Below are positions 7,391 through 14,821 of a stretch of 16,920 nucleotides of DNA, piece by piece. Source of the stretch: LMUY01 sp964245495 (lineage in GTDB: Bacteria > Pseudomonadota > Alphaproteobacteria > Acetobacterales > Acetobacteraceae); NCBI GenBank assembly GCA_964245495.1, contig CAXTNC010000056.1, positions 1 through 16,920 on the forward strand, in the 5' to 3' direction. The notes under the pieces were generated by a model that was not told where the DNA came from, did not search any database, and worked only from the letters and a program-made list of their open reading frames with translations. The position numbers were made by a program, and so were the translations under genes. Within the stretch, counting starts at the first letter, position 1, and every line of letters begins with the position of its first letter.

Positions 7391-7780
7391 TTACTCGGCT
7401 GCGGCGGTCTCGGTGCGCGTGTCCCGTGCCTTCTCTGCGATGCGCGCCGACTTGCCGCGGCGTCCGCGCAGGTAGTACAGCTTGGCCCGCCGCACGTCGC
7501 CGCGGCGGATCACGTCGATGGCGGCGATTGTTGGCGCATAAAGCGGGAACACGCGCTCCACGCCCTCGCCGTAGCTGATCTTGCGAACGGTGAAGTTGCT
7601 GCTCAGCCCCTTGTTGGAGCGCGCGATCACCACGCCCTCGAAGGCCTGCACGCGGGAGCGTTCGCCTTCCTTGATGTTCACCGAGACCTTCACGGTGTCG
7701 CCGGGCGCGAACTCCGGCACCGCGCGGGCGGCGGTGAGGCGGGCGATCTCGCCGGCCTCGTATTGCTGGATAAGGTTCAT
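7391..7780 (-). CDS. rplS: 50S ribosomal protein L19
   Basis: Ribosomal protein of the large subunit, located near the interface with the 30S subunit. The 129-residue product starts MNLIQQYEAGEIARL and has the family core PEFAPGDTVKVSVNIKEGER, then VQAFEGVVIARSNKGLSSNF and FTVRKISYGEGVERVFPLY, and ends in a basic tail KLYYLRGRRGKSARI. A further C-terminal extension of about 15 residues (EKARDTRTETAAAE) is usual in alphaproteobacteria. AAAGGA precedes the ATG. It follows trmD by 24 bases, in the conserved rpsP-rimM-trmD-rplS order. Confidence 0.98.
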   Translation of the reverse strand: MNLIQQYEAGEIARLTAARAVPEFAPGDTVKVSVNIKEGERSRVQAFEGVVIARSNKGLSSNFTVRKISYGEGVERVFPLYAPTIAAIDVIRRGDVRRAKLYYLRGRRGKSARIAEKARDTRTETAAAE

Positions 7781-7804
7781 GGTCGGGGTCCTTTTGCGAA
7801 CGGG

Positions 7805-8503
7805 TTACGGCGTGGCGGCGCCGGAAGCGACGGGCGGCAGCAAATCCGGGCGGCGGAGGCGGGTGACCTGCTCGGACTGCGCGCGGCGCCAGCGGGCGAT
7901 GGCGGCGTGGTCGCCGCTCAGCAGCACAGCGGGCACGGCGCGGCCGTCCCACCCGGCCGGCCGGGTGTAATGCGGGTATTCCAGCAACCCGGCGCTGAAG
8001 CTTTCCTCGTCCGCGCTTTCGGCAGCACCCATGACGCCGGGCAGCAGGCGCACGCAGCAGTCGAGCAGCACCATGCTGGCCAGCTCGCCGCCGGACAGCA
8101 CGTAGTCGCCGATGCTGACCTCCTCGGCGCCGGACGCCTCGATGGCGCGCTGGTCAACTCCCTCATAACGGCCGCACAGCAGGATGGCGCCGGGTCCGCC
8201 GGACAAGCGGACGGCGTCGGCCTGTCGTAACGGGCGGCCGCGGGGGGTGGGGTAGAGCAGGGGACGGCCATCCGCCACGGCTGCGATGGCGGCATGCACC
8301 ACGTCAGGCCGCATGACCATGCCTGCGCCGCCGCCGAAGGGCGTGTCGTCAACGCTGCGGCGGCGGCCAAGGCCAGCGGCGCGGATGTCGCGCGTTTCCA
8401 GCGCCCAAATGTCTGCGGCGAGGGCACGGCCGGCCAGGGAGTGGGCAAGGGGGCCGGGGAACATGTCCGGGAACAGGGTGAGGATCGTGGCGCGCCAGGT
8501 CAT
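7805..8503 (-). CDS. trmD: tRNA (guanine-37-N1)-methyltransferase
   Basis: Methylates G37 next to the anticodon using S-adenosylmethionine, which prevents +1 frameshifting. The 232-residue protein has the SPOUT-fold knot motifs: DTPFGGGAGMVMRPD, LLCGRYEGVDQRAIE, and VSIGDYVLSGGELASMVLLD, then the tRNA-binding LLEYPHYTRPAGWDG. The start ATG at 8503 overlaps the rimM stop (ATGA), which indicates coupled translation. The C-terminus ends in an Ala/Pro-rich tail that is not conserved. Confidence 0.97.
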   Translation of the reverse strand: MTWRATILTLFPDMFPGPLAHSLAGRALAADIWALETRDIRAAGLGRRRSVDDTPFGGGAGMVMRPDVVHAAIAAVADGRPLLYPTPRGRPLRQADAVRLSGGPGAILLCGRYEGVDQRAIEASGAEEVSIGDYVLSGGELASMVLLDCCVRLLPGVMGAAESADEESFSAGLLEYPHYTRPAGWDGRAVPAVLLSGDHAAIARWRRAQSEQVTRLRRPDLLPPVASGAATP

Positions 8504-9054
8504 GCGCGCCCGCCTTCCCCATGCAGCGCCCGCGAAGGGGAGGATGACGCTTCGGGCACGGCAACTTCTTCCGGCATGTCCACCACGACGCGACCGCCCG
8601 TGAGGTCCACCTCCGGCACGCAGGCGCGGGTGAACGGCGCCAGCAAGGGCTGCCCTTCCCGGATCACCTCCAAGCTCGCGCCCGCGCCGTAGTCATGGAC
8701 GGCCGTGACGCGGCCCAGGACGGCGCCGTCCGGCGAGACGGCTTGCAGCCCCACCAGGTCCGCCAGGTAGAACTCGTCCTTGTCCGGTGCCGGCAAGCGG
8801 CTGCGCTCGATATGAAGCTGCGTGTTCACCAGCCGCTCCGCCGCATCCCGGTCCCGCAGCGGCCCGTCCGCCCCGCGCAGCTCGGCAACGCCCGCGCCGC
8901 GCCAGGCGAGCGTCCAGGTCCGGCCCGCATCGTCCGACAAGGCGCCGTAAGCGGCCAGGTCCGCTGGGTCGGCGGTGTAGCTTTGCACGTGCACCAGCCC
9001 CCGCACGCCATGCGGCCGGCCCACCACGCCCACCAGGATGCGAGTCCCCGGCAT
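8500..9054 (-). CDS. rimM: ribosome maturation factor RimM
   Basis: Assists assembly of the 30S head by binding ribosomal protein S19. The 184-residue product has the N-terminal RimM barrel start ILVGVVGRPHGVRGLVHVQS, a middle basic and acidic region, and the C-terminal PRC-barrel domain beginning near DEFYLADLVGLQAV, with LGRVTAVHDYGAGASLEV typical of the family. It ends in a low-complexity tail (SSSPSRALHGEGGRA). The start ATG shares bases with the rpsP stop (ATGA), and its own stop overlaps the trmD start, so rpsP, rimM and trmD are tightly coupled. Confidence 0.96.
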   Translation of the reverse strand: MPGTRILVGVVGRPHGVRGLVHVQSYTADPADLAAYGALSDDAGRTWTLAWRGAGVAELRGADGPLRDRDAAERLVNTQLHIERSRLPAPDKDEFYLADLVGLQAVSPDGAVLGRVTAVHDYGAGASLEVIREGQPLLAPFTRACVPEVDLTGGRVVVDMPEEVAVPEASSSPSRALHGEGGRA

Positions 9055-9386
9055 CAGGCGGCGGCGGCCTTGGCGCGCTCCTGCGCCTTCTTCTTCGGCG
9101 CGGACTGGATGGGCTGCTCGGCGTAGGTCGGCATCGGCGCCAGCCCGGCGCGGCCGAGGAACTTGGCCACCCGGTCGGTCGGCAGCGCGCCCTCGCTCAG
9201 CCAGTGGGTGATGCGGTCGTCCTGCAAGCGCACGCGGTCGGCGTGGTCGGCGGCCAGCATCGGGTTGTAGCTGCCCAGCTTCTCGATGAAGCGGCCATCC
9301 CGCGGCGAGCGGCTGTCGGCCACCACGATGTGGTAGTACGGCCGCTTCTTGGCGCCCGCGCGGGCCAGGCGAATCTTAAGTCCCAT
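9054..9386 (-). CDS. rpsP: 30S ribosomal protein S16
   Basis: Small-subunit ribosomal protein needed for 30S assembly. The 110-residue product begins MGLKIRLARAGAKKRPYYHI, followed by VVADSRSPRDGRFIEKLGSYNPM, a near-invariant S16 signature, and a KKK/Ala-rich tail (about residues 95-110) as in alphaproteobacteria. The start ATG at 9386 lies 22 bases after ffh and has GAGGA upstream (TGAGGACAAACCTAA). It heads the rpsP-rimM-trmD-rplS group. Confidence 0.98.
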   Translation of the reverse strand: MGLKIRLARAGAKKRPYYHIVVADSRSPRDGRFIEKLGSYNPMLAADHADRVRLQDDRITHWLSEGALPTDRVAKFLGRAGLAPMPTYAEQPIQSAPKKKAQERAKAAAA

Positions 9387-9408
9387 TTAGGTTTGTCCTC
9401 AGGATGGT

Positions 9409-10791
9409 TCAGTAAGGCCGACGCTGCTGCTGCTGCATCGACTTGGGCATGATTGCGCCGAGGCCGTGGCGCATCAGCCCCTTCTGACCCAGCTTGCGCA
9501 TCTTTTTCATCATGGTGGACATGTCGTCGAACTGCTTGAGCAGCTTGTTCACGTCCTGCACCGTCGTGCCGGACCCGGCGGCGATGCGCTTCTTGCGGCT
9601 CGCCTTGATGATCTCCGGCGTCCGCCGTTCCTTCATCGTCATGGACGAGATCATGGCGCCCTGCTTGGCGAACACCGTCTTGTCGATGTTGGCGCCCTCC
9701 AGCGCCTCCTTGGCAGCGCCCATGCCGGGCAACATGCCGACGATGGAGGAGATCGACCCCATCTTGGTGATCTGCCTCAGCTGCTTGGCGTAGTCGTCCA
9801 GGTCGAACTTGCCGGCCATCATCTTGGCGGCAAGCTTCTCGGCCTCCTGCTCATCGACGTGCTCGGCAGCCTTCTCGACCAAGCCTACGATGTCGCCCAT
9901 GCCCAGGATGCGGCCGGCTACGCGCTCGGGGTGGAACTCCTCCAGCGCATCGATCTTCTCGCCCGACCCGGTGAGCTTGATCGGCGCCCCGGTGATCGCG
10001 CGCATGGACAGTGCGGCGCCGCCGCGGGCGTCGCCGTCCATCCGGGTCATGACGATGCCGGTGATGCCCAGCGCCTCGTTGAACGCCCGGGCGGTGTTCA
10101 CCGCGTCCTGGCCAGTCATGGCGTCCACGACCAGCAGCGTTTCCGCCGGGTTCGTTTCGGCGCGGATGGCGCGCACCTCGTCCATCAGCGCCGCGTCGAT
10201 CGACAGGCGCCCGGCGGTGTCCAGGATCACCACGTCGTACACCTCGCGGCGGCCCGTCTCCATGGCGCGCCGGGCGATCTCCACCGGGGTCTGCCCGGCC
10301 ACGATGGGCAGGCTCGCCACCCGGGCCTGCTGCGCCAGCTGCTGCAGCTGCAGCTGCGCCGCCGGACGCTGCGTGTCGAGCGAGGCCAGCAGCACGCGCT
10401 TCTTCTCCCGCTGCGTCAGCCGGAGCGCGACCTTTCCGGAGGTCGTCGTCTTGCCGGAGCCTTGCAGCCCCACTATCAGGATCGGCACGGGGGCGGCGGC
10501 GGCCAGGTTCAGCGGCACGGCGCCGGCGCCGCCCAGCGCTTCCACCATGACGTCGTTCACCACCTTGATGACCTGCTGGCCGGGCGCCACGCTGTCCATC
10601 ACCTCGATGGTGGTGGCCTGCTCGCGCACCTTGGCGATGAAGTCCTTCACCACCGGCAGCGCCACGTCCGCTTCCAGCAGCGCCAGGCGGACCTCGCGCA
10701 GCGCCTCGGCGATGTCGATCTCGGACAGGCGGCCGCGCTTGCGCAGCCCCTCGAAGACCGCTTCCAGCTTGCTCGACAGGCTGTCGAACAT
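9409..10791 (-). CDS. ffh: signal recognition particle protein (SRP54)
   Basis: GTPase that, with 4.5S RNA, delivers nascent inner-membrane proteins to FtsY. The 460-residue protein has the helical N domain (1-90), then the G domain with GLQGSGKTT at 108-116, DTQRPAAQLQL, DTAGRLSIDAALMDEV and TRMDGDARGGAALS, then the Met-rich M domain with GMGDIVGLVEKA, MLPGMG, MISSMTMKERRTPE and KASRKKRIAAGSG, which binds RNA and signal peptides. The tail ends in Gln/Arg (QQQQRRPY). ATG at 10791 was chosen because FDSLSSKLE is the usual N-terminus; a GTG at 10833 would add 14 unrelated residues. GGAG sits about 8 bases upstream. Confidence 0.98.
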   Translation of the reverse strand: MFDSLSSKLEAVFEGLRKRGRLSEIDIAEALREVRLALLEADVALPVVKDFIAKVREQATTIEVMDSVAPGQQVIKVVNDVMVEALGGAGAVPLNLAAAAPVPILIVGLQGSGKTTTSGKVALRLTQREKKRVLLASLDTQRPAAQLQLQQLAQQARVASLPIVAGQTPVEIARRAMETGRREVYDVVILDTAGRLSIDAALMDEVRAIRAETNPAETLLVVDAMTGQDAVNTARAFNEALGITGIVMTRMDGDARGGAALSMRAITGAPIKLTGSGEKIDALEEFHPERVAGRILGMGDIVGLVEKAAEHVDEQEAEKLAAKMMAGKFDLDDYAKQLRQITKMGSISSIVGMLPGMGAAKEALEGANIDKTVFAKQGAMISSMTMKERRTPEIIKASRKKRIAAGSGTTVQDVNKLLKQFDDMSTMMKKMRKLGQKGLMRHGLGAIMPKSMQQQQRRPY

Positions 10792-10883
10792 GGCGCACGC
10801 TCCACAACGCGGAATGCGCCGCTGCGCGACCATCGCGGAGCGGCGGCGGCCCTGGGGCCAGGGCGCTGGTGCGCCCAGCTTGG

Positions 10884-10912
10884 GCTATGCGCGTGCCCAG
10901 CTGGTTCGTCAA
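10884..10912 (-). promoter_or_regulatory. candidate sigma-70-type promoter for ffh
   Basis: On the minus strand TTGACG (10912-10907, 5 of 6 to the -35 consensus) is followed after exactly 17 bases by CATAGC (10889-10884, 3 of 6 to the -10). It would start transcription near 10877, about 86 bases before the ffh ATG. The -10 is weak, as is common in high-GC alphaproteobacteria. Confidence 0.4.
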
Positions 10913-10974
10913 GATTGCGCAGCAAGCGGCGCGCCTGTAGTGGCGCGGACGTTCCGATCCGGGGTGCGCCCACC

Positions 10975-11262
10975 ATGCGACGACTGCTGTTCCTGGCCTT
11001 GACCCTTGCCAGCCTGATGATCCAGCCTGCCCAGGCGCAGGACTCGCCCGACAAACTGTCGCTGGAAGCGTTGACAGCCCCGTCGCCTGGCAATGGCGAG
11101 GCTCATGGGAGCTACGCGCGACGCAGCTATGCCCGTCGCCATGCGGCGCGGCGTTACCCCACGTACCGGGCGCATCGCCGGGGTTACACCAACCGTCGGC
11201 CGACTCACGGCTCCGGACATGGCCGCCACGCTCCGCCATCCCGCCTCTACCGCCACCGCTGA
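10975..11262 (+). CDS. small secreted Arg/His/Tyr-rich protein
   Basis: No family recognised. The 95-residue product has a clear signal peptide (MRRLLFLALTLASLMIQPAQA, residues 1-21) ending in AQA before Gln22. The mature part starts with a short acidic/neutral segment and then becomes strongly basic. Of 74 mature residues 15 are Arg, 7 His and 6 Tyr, and all four acidic residues lie in the first 21. SYARR occurs twice in a row (GSYARRSYARR). Such a protein could bind nucleic acid, LPS, polysaccharide or metal in the envelope; none of this is shown by the sequence. ATG at 10975 has only a weak GGGG upstream. It is divergent from ffh and 6 bases upstream of the phosphatase gene, probably in one operon. 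Confidence 0.65.
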   Translation: MRRLLFLALTLASLMIQPAQAQDSPDKLSLEALTAPSPGNGEAHGSYARRSYARRHAARRYPTYRAHRRGYTNRRPTHGSGHGRHAPPSRLYRHR

Positions 11263-11268
11263 TCCTTC

Positions 11269-11847
11269 TTGGAGTTCCTGACCGATTTCGCCGACCAGGC
11301 GGTGCTGCTGCCGGTCGCCCTGCTGTTCGCGGCGTCGTTGGCCGTCATGCGCTGGTGGCGCGGGCTGGCGGCTTGGCTGGCGGCGGTCACCGGCGTCCTG
11401 GGGACGATGGCGCTGCTCAAGTACGTCTGCTTCGCGTGCGCCGTGCCGCTCGCCTTCACGGGCATCCGCAGCCCCAGCGGCCACACGGCTGCCTCTGCCA
11501 TGATCTATGGCGGCGGCTTGGCCTTGCTGCTCCGGGGCCGGGCGTCGCCAATCGGCTGGGCGGCGCTGCCCCTGGCCGTGGCTGGCCTGTTCGGCCTCAC
11601 CCGGATCGCGGTGGGCGCGCATGACTGGCAGGAGGTGCTGGCCGGCGCGGCCGTGGGCCTGGCCGGGGCCGCAGCCCTGCTCGCGCTCGCCGGGCCGCGT
11701 CCGCCGATGCGCACGGCCTGGATCGGCGCCGCCGTGCTGCTGCTCGCCATGGGGCTGCACGGGACCCGGCTGAGCGCCGAGGCCATGATCCACAGGTCCA
11801 GCCTGCTCGTTTGGCTGCCCCTGCCGCCAGCTTGCCGGGCCTCGTGA
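11269..11847 (+). CDS. PAP2-superfamily membrane phosphatase
   Basis: Predicted inner-membrane phosphatase of the type-2 phosphatidic acid phosphatase family; members remove phosphate from lipid or polyprenyl phosphates at the periplasmic face. The 192-residue product has about five or six hydrophobic segments. Catalytic motif C2 is present as RSPSGHTA, and C3 as RIAVGAHDWQEVLAG with the conserved Arg, His and Asp. Motif C1 (K-x6-RP) is not clear: LLKYVCFACAVPLAF supplies the Lys but no RP. The start is taken as TTG at 11269, the first possible start after the upstream stop and in the same frame; no good ribosome-binding site is seen, so translation may be coupled to the preceding gene. An internal ATG at 11347 would remove the first helix. 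Substrate unknown; lipid A, undecaprenyl or phosphatidyl phosphates are all possible. Confidence 0.8.
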   Translation: MEFLTDFADQAVLLPVALLFAASLAVMRWWRGLAAWLAAVTGVLGTMALLKYVCFACAVPLAFTGIRSPSGHTAASAMIYGGGLALLLRGRASPIGWAALPLAVAGLFGLTRIAVGAHDWQEVLAGAAVGLAGAAALLALAGPRPPMRTAWIGAAVLLLAMGLHGTRLSAEAMIHRSSLLVWLPLPPACRAS

Positions 11848-11880
11848 GGAGCGGGCGCAGCGCAGCACTTGGATGGCGCA

Positions 11881-12813
11881 TCAGGCCGGCAGCCGCCGCG
11901 TCCGCTCCAGGCGCCACAGTCCCAGGCCCAGCAGGCCGACGACCACCTCCCGGACGCGCTTCACCAGCGAGAGCGACACCCCCGCGGTTTCCGGCAGCCC
12001 GATCGCCGCTGCCGCCAGCGCGAACCCGGCTTCCTGCACCACGAGCGCCCCTGGCACCGCGAACCCGGCGCTGCGCGCGGCCATGCCCAGCGCTTCCACG
12101 ATCACCGCCTGCACCGGACTTGCCGGCAGGCCGAGCGCATGGAGCACCGCCCAGCTCTCGATGCTGCCAAGCGCCCAGGCCAGCAGGTGCAGCGCCGTAG
12201 AGCAGAGCAGGGCAAGTCGGCGGCGGTAGATCGCGGATGCGGCTTCATCAATGCCGGCCAGCGAGGCTGCCGCAGGCCATCGGGCGGCGATGCGCCGGGC
12301 CAGTCCCTCAACCAGGCGCAGCACGCCGAATCGCTGGGCGGCCAGCAGCCCGCACGCCCCCGCCGCCGTCAGGAAGGCCGTGCCGACCCACGCCTGCCAG
12401 CGCGCGCCCGAAGTGGCGGCCAGCGCACCGAGGCCTGCCAGCAGGAAAACCAGTTGGCTCAGGAACTCCGTCGTGACATCCACCACGATGCTCGCCCCGC
12501 TCACAGCCAAACTCGGGCCGCCAGGCGAGAGCAGCCTTGCGCCTTCCACCTCGCCGCCCACCTGCGCCACCGGCAGCAGCGCATCAATGCCTTCCCGCAC
12601 GAGCCGGATGCGGTAGACGCGCAGCAAAGCCAGGCCAGGGGGCAGCAGCAAGTGCCAGGCGCGCGCCGAAAGCAGGAGCTGGAGCAGGTGCAGCGCCACC
12701 AGCGCCGGCAGCAGCCACAGCGCATGAACGGCGCTTGCGCCGGCCAGCAGCACGCCCCGCCAGGCAGAAACGACGGTCCAGGCCGCGAATCCCGCCAGCC
12801 CCATGGCCAGCAC
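11881..12813 (-). CDS. HpnL-like membrane protein (lysylphosphatidylglycerol synthase TM-domain family)
   Basis: Multi-spanning membrane protein of 310 residues with about eight hydrophobic segments, of the family that contains the membrane domain of MprF and the hopanoid-cluster protein HpnL. Recognised features are HLLQLLLSARAWHLLLPP, the charged and conserved VREGIDALLPVAQVGGEVEG followed by ARLL, the segment ASIVVDVTTEFLSQLVFLLA, and GFAVPGALVVQEAGFALAAA, the last close to the conserved P-x-x-x-G-x-x-E region. The synthase (cytoplasmic) domain of MprF is absent, so it is a stand-alone flippase-like or transport domain. The start is GTG at 12813, with an ATG at 12804 as alternative. It ends the GDP-D-rhamnose operon 23 bases after rmd, and faces the PAP2 gene across 33 bases. 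Hopanoid genes are not in the window, so a role in hopanoid handling is only inferred. Confidence 0.65.
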   Translation of the reverse strand: MLAMGLAGFAAWTVVSAWRGVLLAGASAVHALWLLPALVALHLLQLLLSARAWHLLLPPGLALLRVYRIRLVREGIDALLPVAQVGGEVEGARLLSPGGPSLAVSGASIVVDVTTEFLSQLVFLLAGLGALAATSGARWQAWVGTAFLTAAGACGLLAAQRFGVLRLVEGLARRIAARWPAAASLAGIDEAASAIYRRRLALLCSTALHLLAWALGSIESWAVLHALGLPASPVQAVIVEALGMAARSAGFAVPGALVVQEAGFALAAAAIGLPETAGVSLSLVKRVREVVVGLLGLGLWRLERTRRLPA

Positions 12814-12836
12814 CGCGCCCCGGGCTTCCCGCCGGG

Positions 12837-13772
12837 TCAGGCGTCCTCAGCCAGGACGCGCCCGCGCCAGTCGGCCAGCACGTCTGCCAGGGTCTGCGGC
12901 CAGGCGACCGCGGGCGCCCAGCCCAGCAGGTCGCGCGCAAGTCCGGCGTTGCCGGCAGCCAGGGCTATGTCTGATGCGCGCATCCGGGCGGTGTCCGTTT
13001 CGATCACGGCCTCCACCCCTGCCAGCGCCAGGAAACCCGCCAGCACGTCCCCAACCCGGCGCGGCGTGCCCGATGCGATGTTGAGCACCGTGCCGGATGG
13101 GATGCCCTCGGCGCGGGCCAGGCACAGCGCGTAGGCGGCGCACACGTCCCGCACGTCCAGGAAGTCGCGCAGCGGGTCCAGCGCGCCGACCCGCAGCACC
13201 GGCGGCTGCAGCCCGGCCTCGACCCGCGCCACCTGCCGGGCAAACGCGGCCACCACGAAATCCGCCGACTGGCCGGGGCCGGTGTGGTTGAACGGGCGGG
13301 CGCGGATGACGCGCAGATCCCTTCCTGCCATGGCGCCGAGCGCCAGGTCCGCCGCGGCCTTGGTGGCGCCGTAGGTGTTCATGGGGTTCAGCGCCGCGGC
13401 CTCGTCCAAAGGCACGCCCGCCTTGAATGACCGGCCATAGGCGTCCGCGGTGGAGGCGAACAGCAGGGTGCAGCCGGGCGACTCGGCCCCCAGGACGCGG
13501 GCCAGCGACAAGGTGCCGCCCAGGTTGACCCGCCAAGCGGCGTCCGGATCGGATTGCGCGGCGGGGATGGCGGAGATGGCCGCCAGGTGGACGCAGGCGT
13601 CCGGCCGCACCCGGCGCACGGCTCCCGTGACGGCCGCCAGGTCAGTCACATCGAATGGCTCGCTGGCCAGTTCCGCCGCCGGGAACGCTGCCCGCAGCGC
13701 CGGCAGCAGATGGCCGCCCACGAACCCGGCGGCGCCCGTGACGAGGATGCGGGACGGGCTGCCCGCCGCCAT
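12837..13772 (-). CDS. rmd: GDP-4-dehydro-6-deoxy-D-mannose reductase
   Basis: Reduces the keto sugar made by Gmd to GDP-D-rhamnose. The 311-residue protein is an extended short-chain dehydrogenase. The NAD(P)-binding motif GAAGFVG is at 13-19; the catalytic set is Ser107/Thr108 (LLFASTADAYG), Tyr134 and Lys138 (NTYGATKAAADLAL). The segment RPFNHTGPGQ at 159-168 is the hallmark of RMD enzymes and separates them from GDP-fucose synthase. ATG at 13772, two bases after the gmd stop, begins MAAGSPSRILVTG; the open frame continues upstream to 13991, but that part is a shadow of gmd. Partner genes gmd and manC lie directly upstream. Other readings, such as a different nucleotide-sugar epimerase, are possible but less likely. 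Confidence 0.85.
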   Translation of the reverse strand: MAAGSPSRILVTGAAGFVGGHLLPALRAAFPAAELASEPFDVTDLAAVTGAVRRVRPDACVHLAAISAIPAAQSDPDAAWRVNLGGTLSLARVLGAESPGCTLLFASTADAYGRSFKAGVPLDEAAALNPMNTYGATKAAADLALGAMAGRDLRVIRARPFNHTGPGQSADFVVAAFARQVARVEAGLQPPVLRVGALDPLRDFLDVRDVCAAYALCLARAEGIPSGTVLNIASGTPRRVGDVLAGFLALAGVEAVIETDTARMRASDIALAAGNAGLARDLLGWAPAVAWPQTLADVLADWRGRVLAEDA

Positions 13773-13774
13773 GC

Positions 13775-14758
13775 TCAGGCGGCCATGCGGGCGCGGTGCC
13801 GGGCCAGGTCCGCTTCCACCATCTCGCCGATCATGTCCTCCAGCGCCGTTTCCGGCCGCCAGCCCAGCACCTGCTGCGCCTTGGACGAGTCGCCCAGCAG
13901 CACGTCCACCTCTGCCGGGCGGATCAGGTCGGAGCGCGTCGTCACGTGGTCCTCTGCGTTCAGCCCGGCGTGGCCGAACGCGATGGAGCAAAGGTCCCGG
14001 ATGGAGGTGGTGCGTCCGGTGGCGATCACGTAGTCGTCCGCCACGTCCTGCTGCAGCATCAGGTGCATCGCCTGCACGTAGTCCCGCGCGTGGCCCCAGT
14101 CCCGCGTGGCGTTCATGTTGCCCAGCGGCAGCTCGGTGGCCAGGCCGAGCTTGATCCGCGCCACTCCGTCCGTGACCTTGCGGGTGACGAACTCGATGCC
14201 GCGCAGCGGGCTTTCGTGGTTGAACAGGATGCCGCTGCTGGCGTGCATGCCGAAGCTTTCGCGGTAGTTCACCGTCATCCAGTGGGCGTACAGCTTGGCC
14301 GCGGCGTAGGGCGAGCGCGGGTAGAACGGGGTGCGCTCGGACTGCTTCGGCTCCTGGATCAGGCCAAACATCTCGGACGAGCTGGCCTGGTAGAACCGCG
14401 CCTCCGGCCGCATCAGCCGCACCGCCTCCAGCACGTTGGCCGCGCCCAGCCCGGTGACGTTGCCGGTCAGCAGCGGCTGCTGCCAGGACGCCGCCACGAA
14501 GGACTGCGCGGCAAGGTTGTACACCTCGTCCGGCTTGTAGGTGGTGAGGACCCGGATCAGGCTGGACAGGTCGGTGAGGTTGGCATCCACCAGCTCCACG
14601 TCCTTGAGGATGCCGAGCCAGCGCAGCCGCTCGCCGATCACGTCGGAGGAGGCGGAGCGGCGCATCAGGCCGATCACGCGGTATCCCTTGGCGAGCAGGA
14701 GCTGCGACAGGTAGGCGCCGTCCTGCCCGGTGACGCCGGTGACGAGTGCTGTGGGCAT
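13775..14758 (-). CDS. gmd: GDP-mannose 4,6-dehydratase
   Basis: Converts GDP-D-mannose to GDP-4-dehydro-6-deoxy-D-mannose using bound NADP+. The 327-residue protein has the cofactor motif GVTGQDG (8-14), the family's RRSASSD loop (33-39), the catalytic SSSE (126-129), and Tyr151 and Lys155 (SPYAAAKLYAHW). The characteristic LFNHESPLRGIEFVTRKVT and GNMNATRDWGHARDYVQAM segments confirm the family. ATG at 14758 has AAGGA upstream. It is 63 bases after manC, and the next gene begins two bases after its stop, so the products of manC, gmd and rmd act in sequence. Confidence 0.97.
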   Translation of the reverse strand: MPTALVTGVTGQDGAYLSQLLLAKGYRVIGLMRRSASSDVIGERLRWLGILKDVELVDANLTDLSSLIRVLTTYKPDEVYNLAAQSFVAASWQQPLLTGNVTGLGAANVLEAVRLMRPEARFYQASSSEMFGLIQEPKQSERTPFYPRSPYAAAKLYAHWMTVNYRESFGMHASSGILFNHESPLRGIEFVTRKVTDGVARIKLGLATELPLGNMNATRDWGHARDYVQAMHLMLQQDVADDYVIATGRTTSIRDLCSIAFGHAGLNAEDHVTTRSDLIRPAEVDVLLGDSSKAQQVLGWRPETALEDMIGEMVEADLARHRARMAA

Positions 14759-14821
14759 GAGGGTCCTTACGCGGTCAAGACGGAGCCAGTTAGCGCAATC
14801 GGGCGCGCGAATCCACCGAGG

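Noticed and set aside
5948..8230. A 760-codon plus-strand open frame opposite leuC, rplS and trmD
   Set aside because: Same reason: it covers recognised genes in antisense, shows only compositional bias, and no ribosome-binding site or domain supports it.
9466..10974. Long plus-strand frame opposite ffh running into the small secreted protein
   Set aside because: The part before the ATG at 10975 is a shadow of ffh; only the last 95 codons have a signal peptide and are kept.
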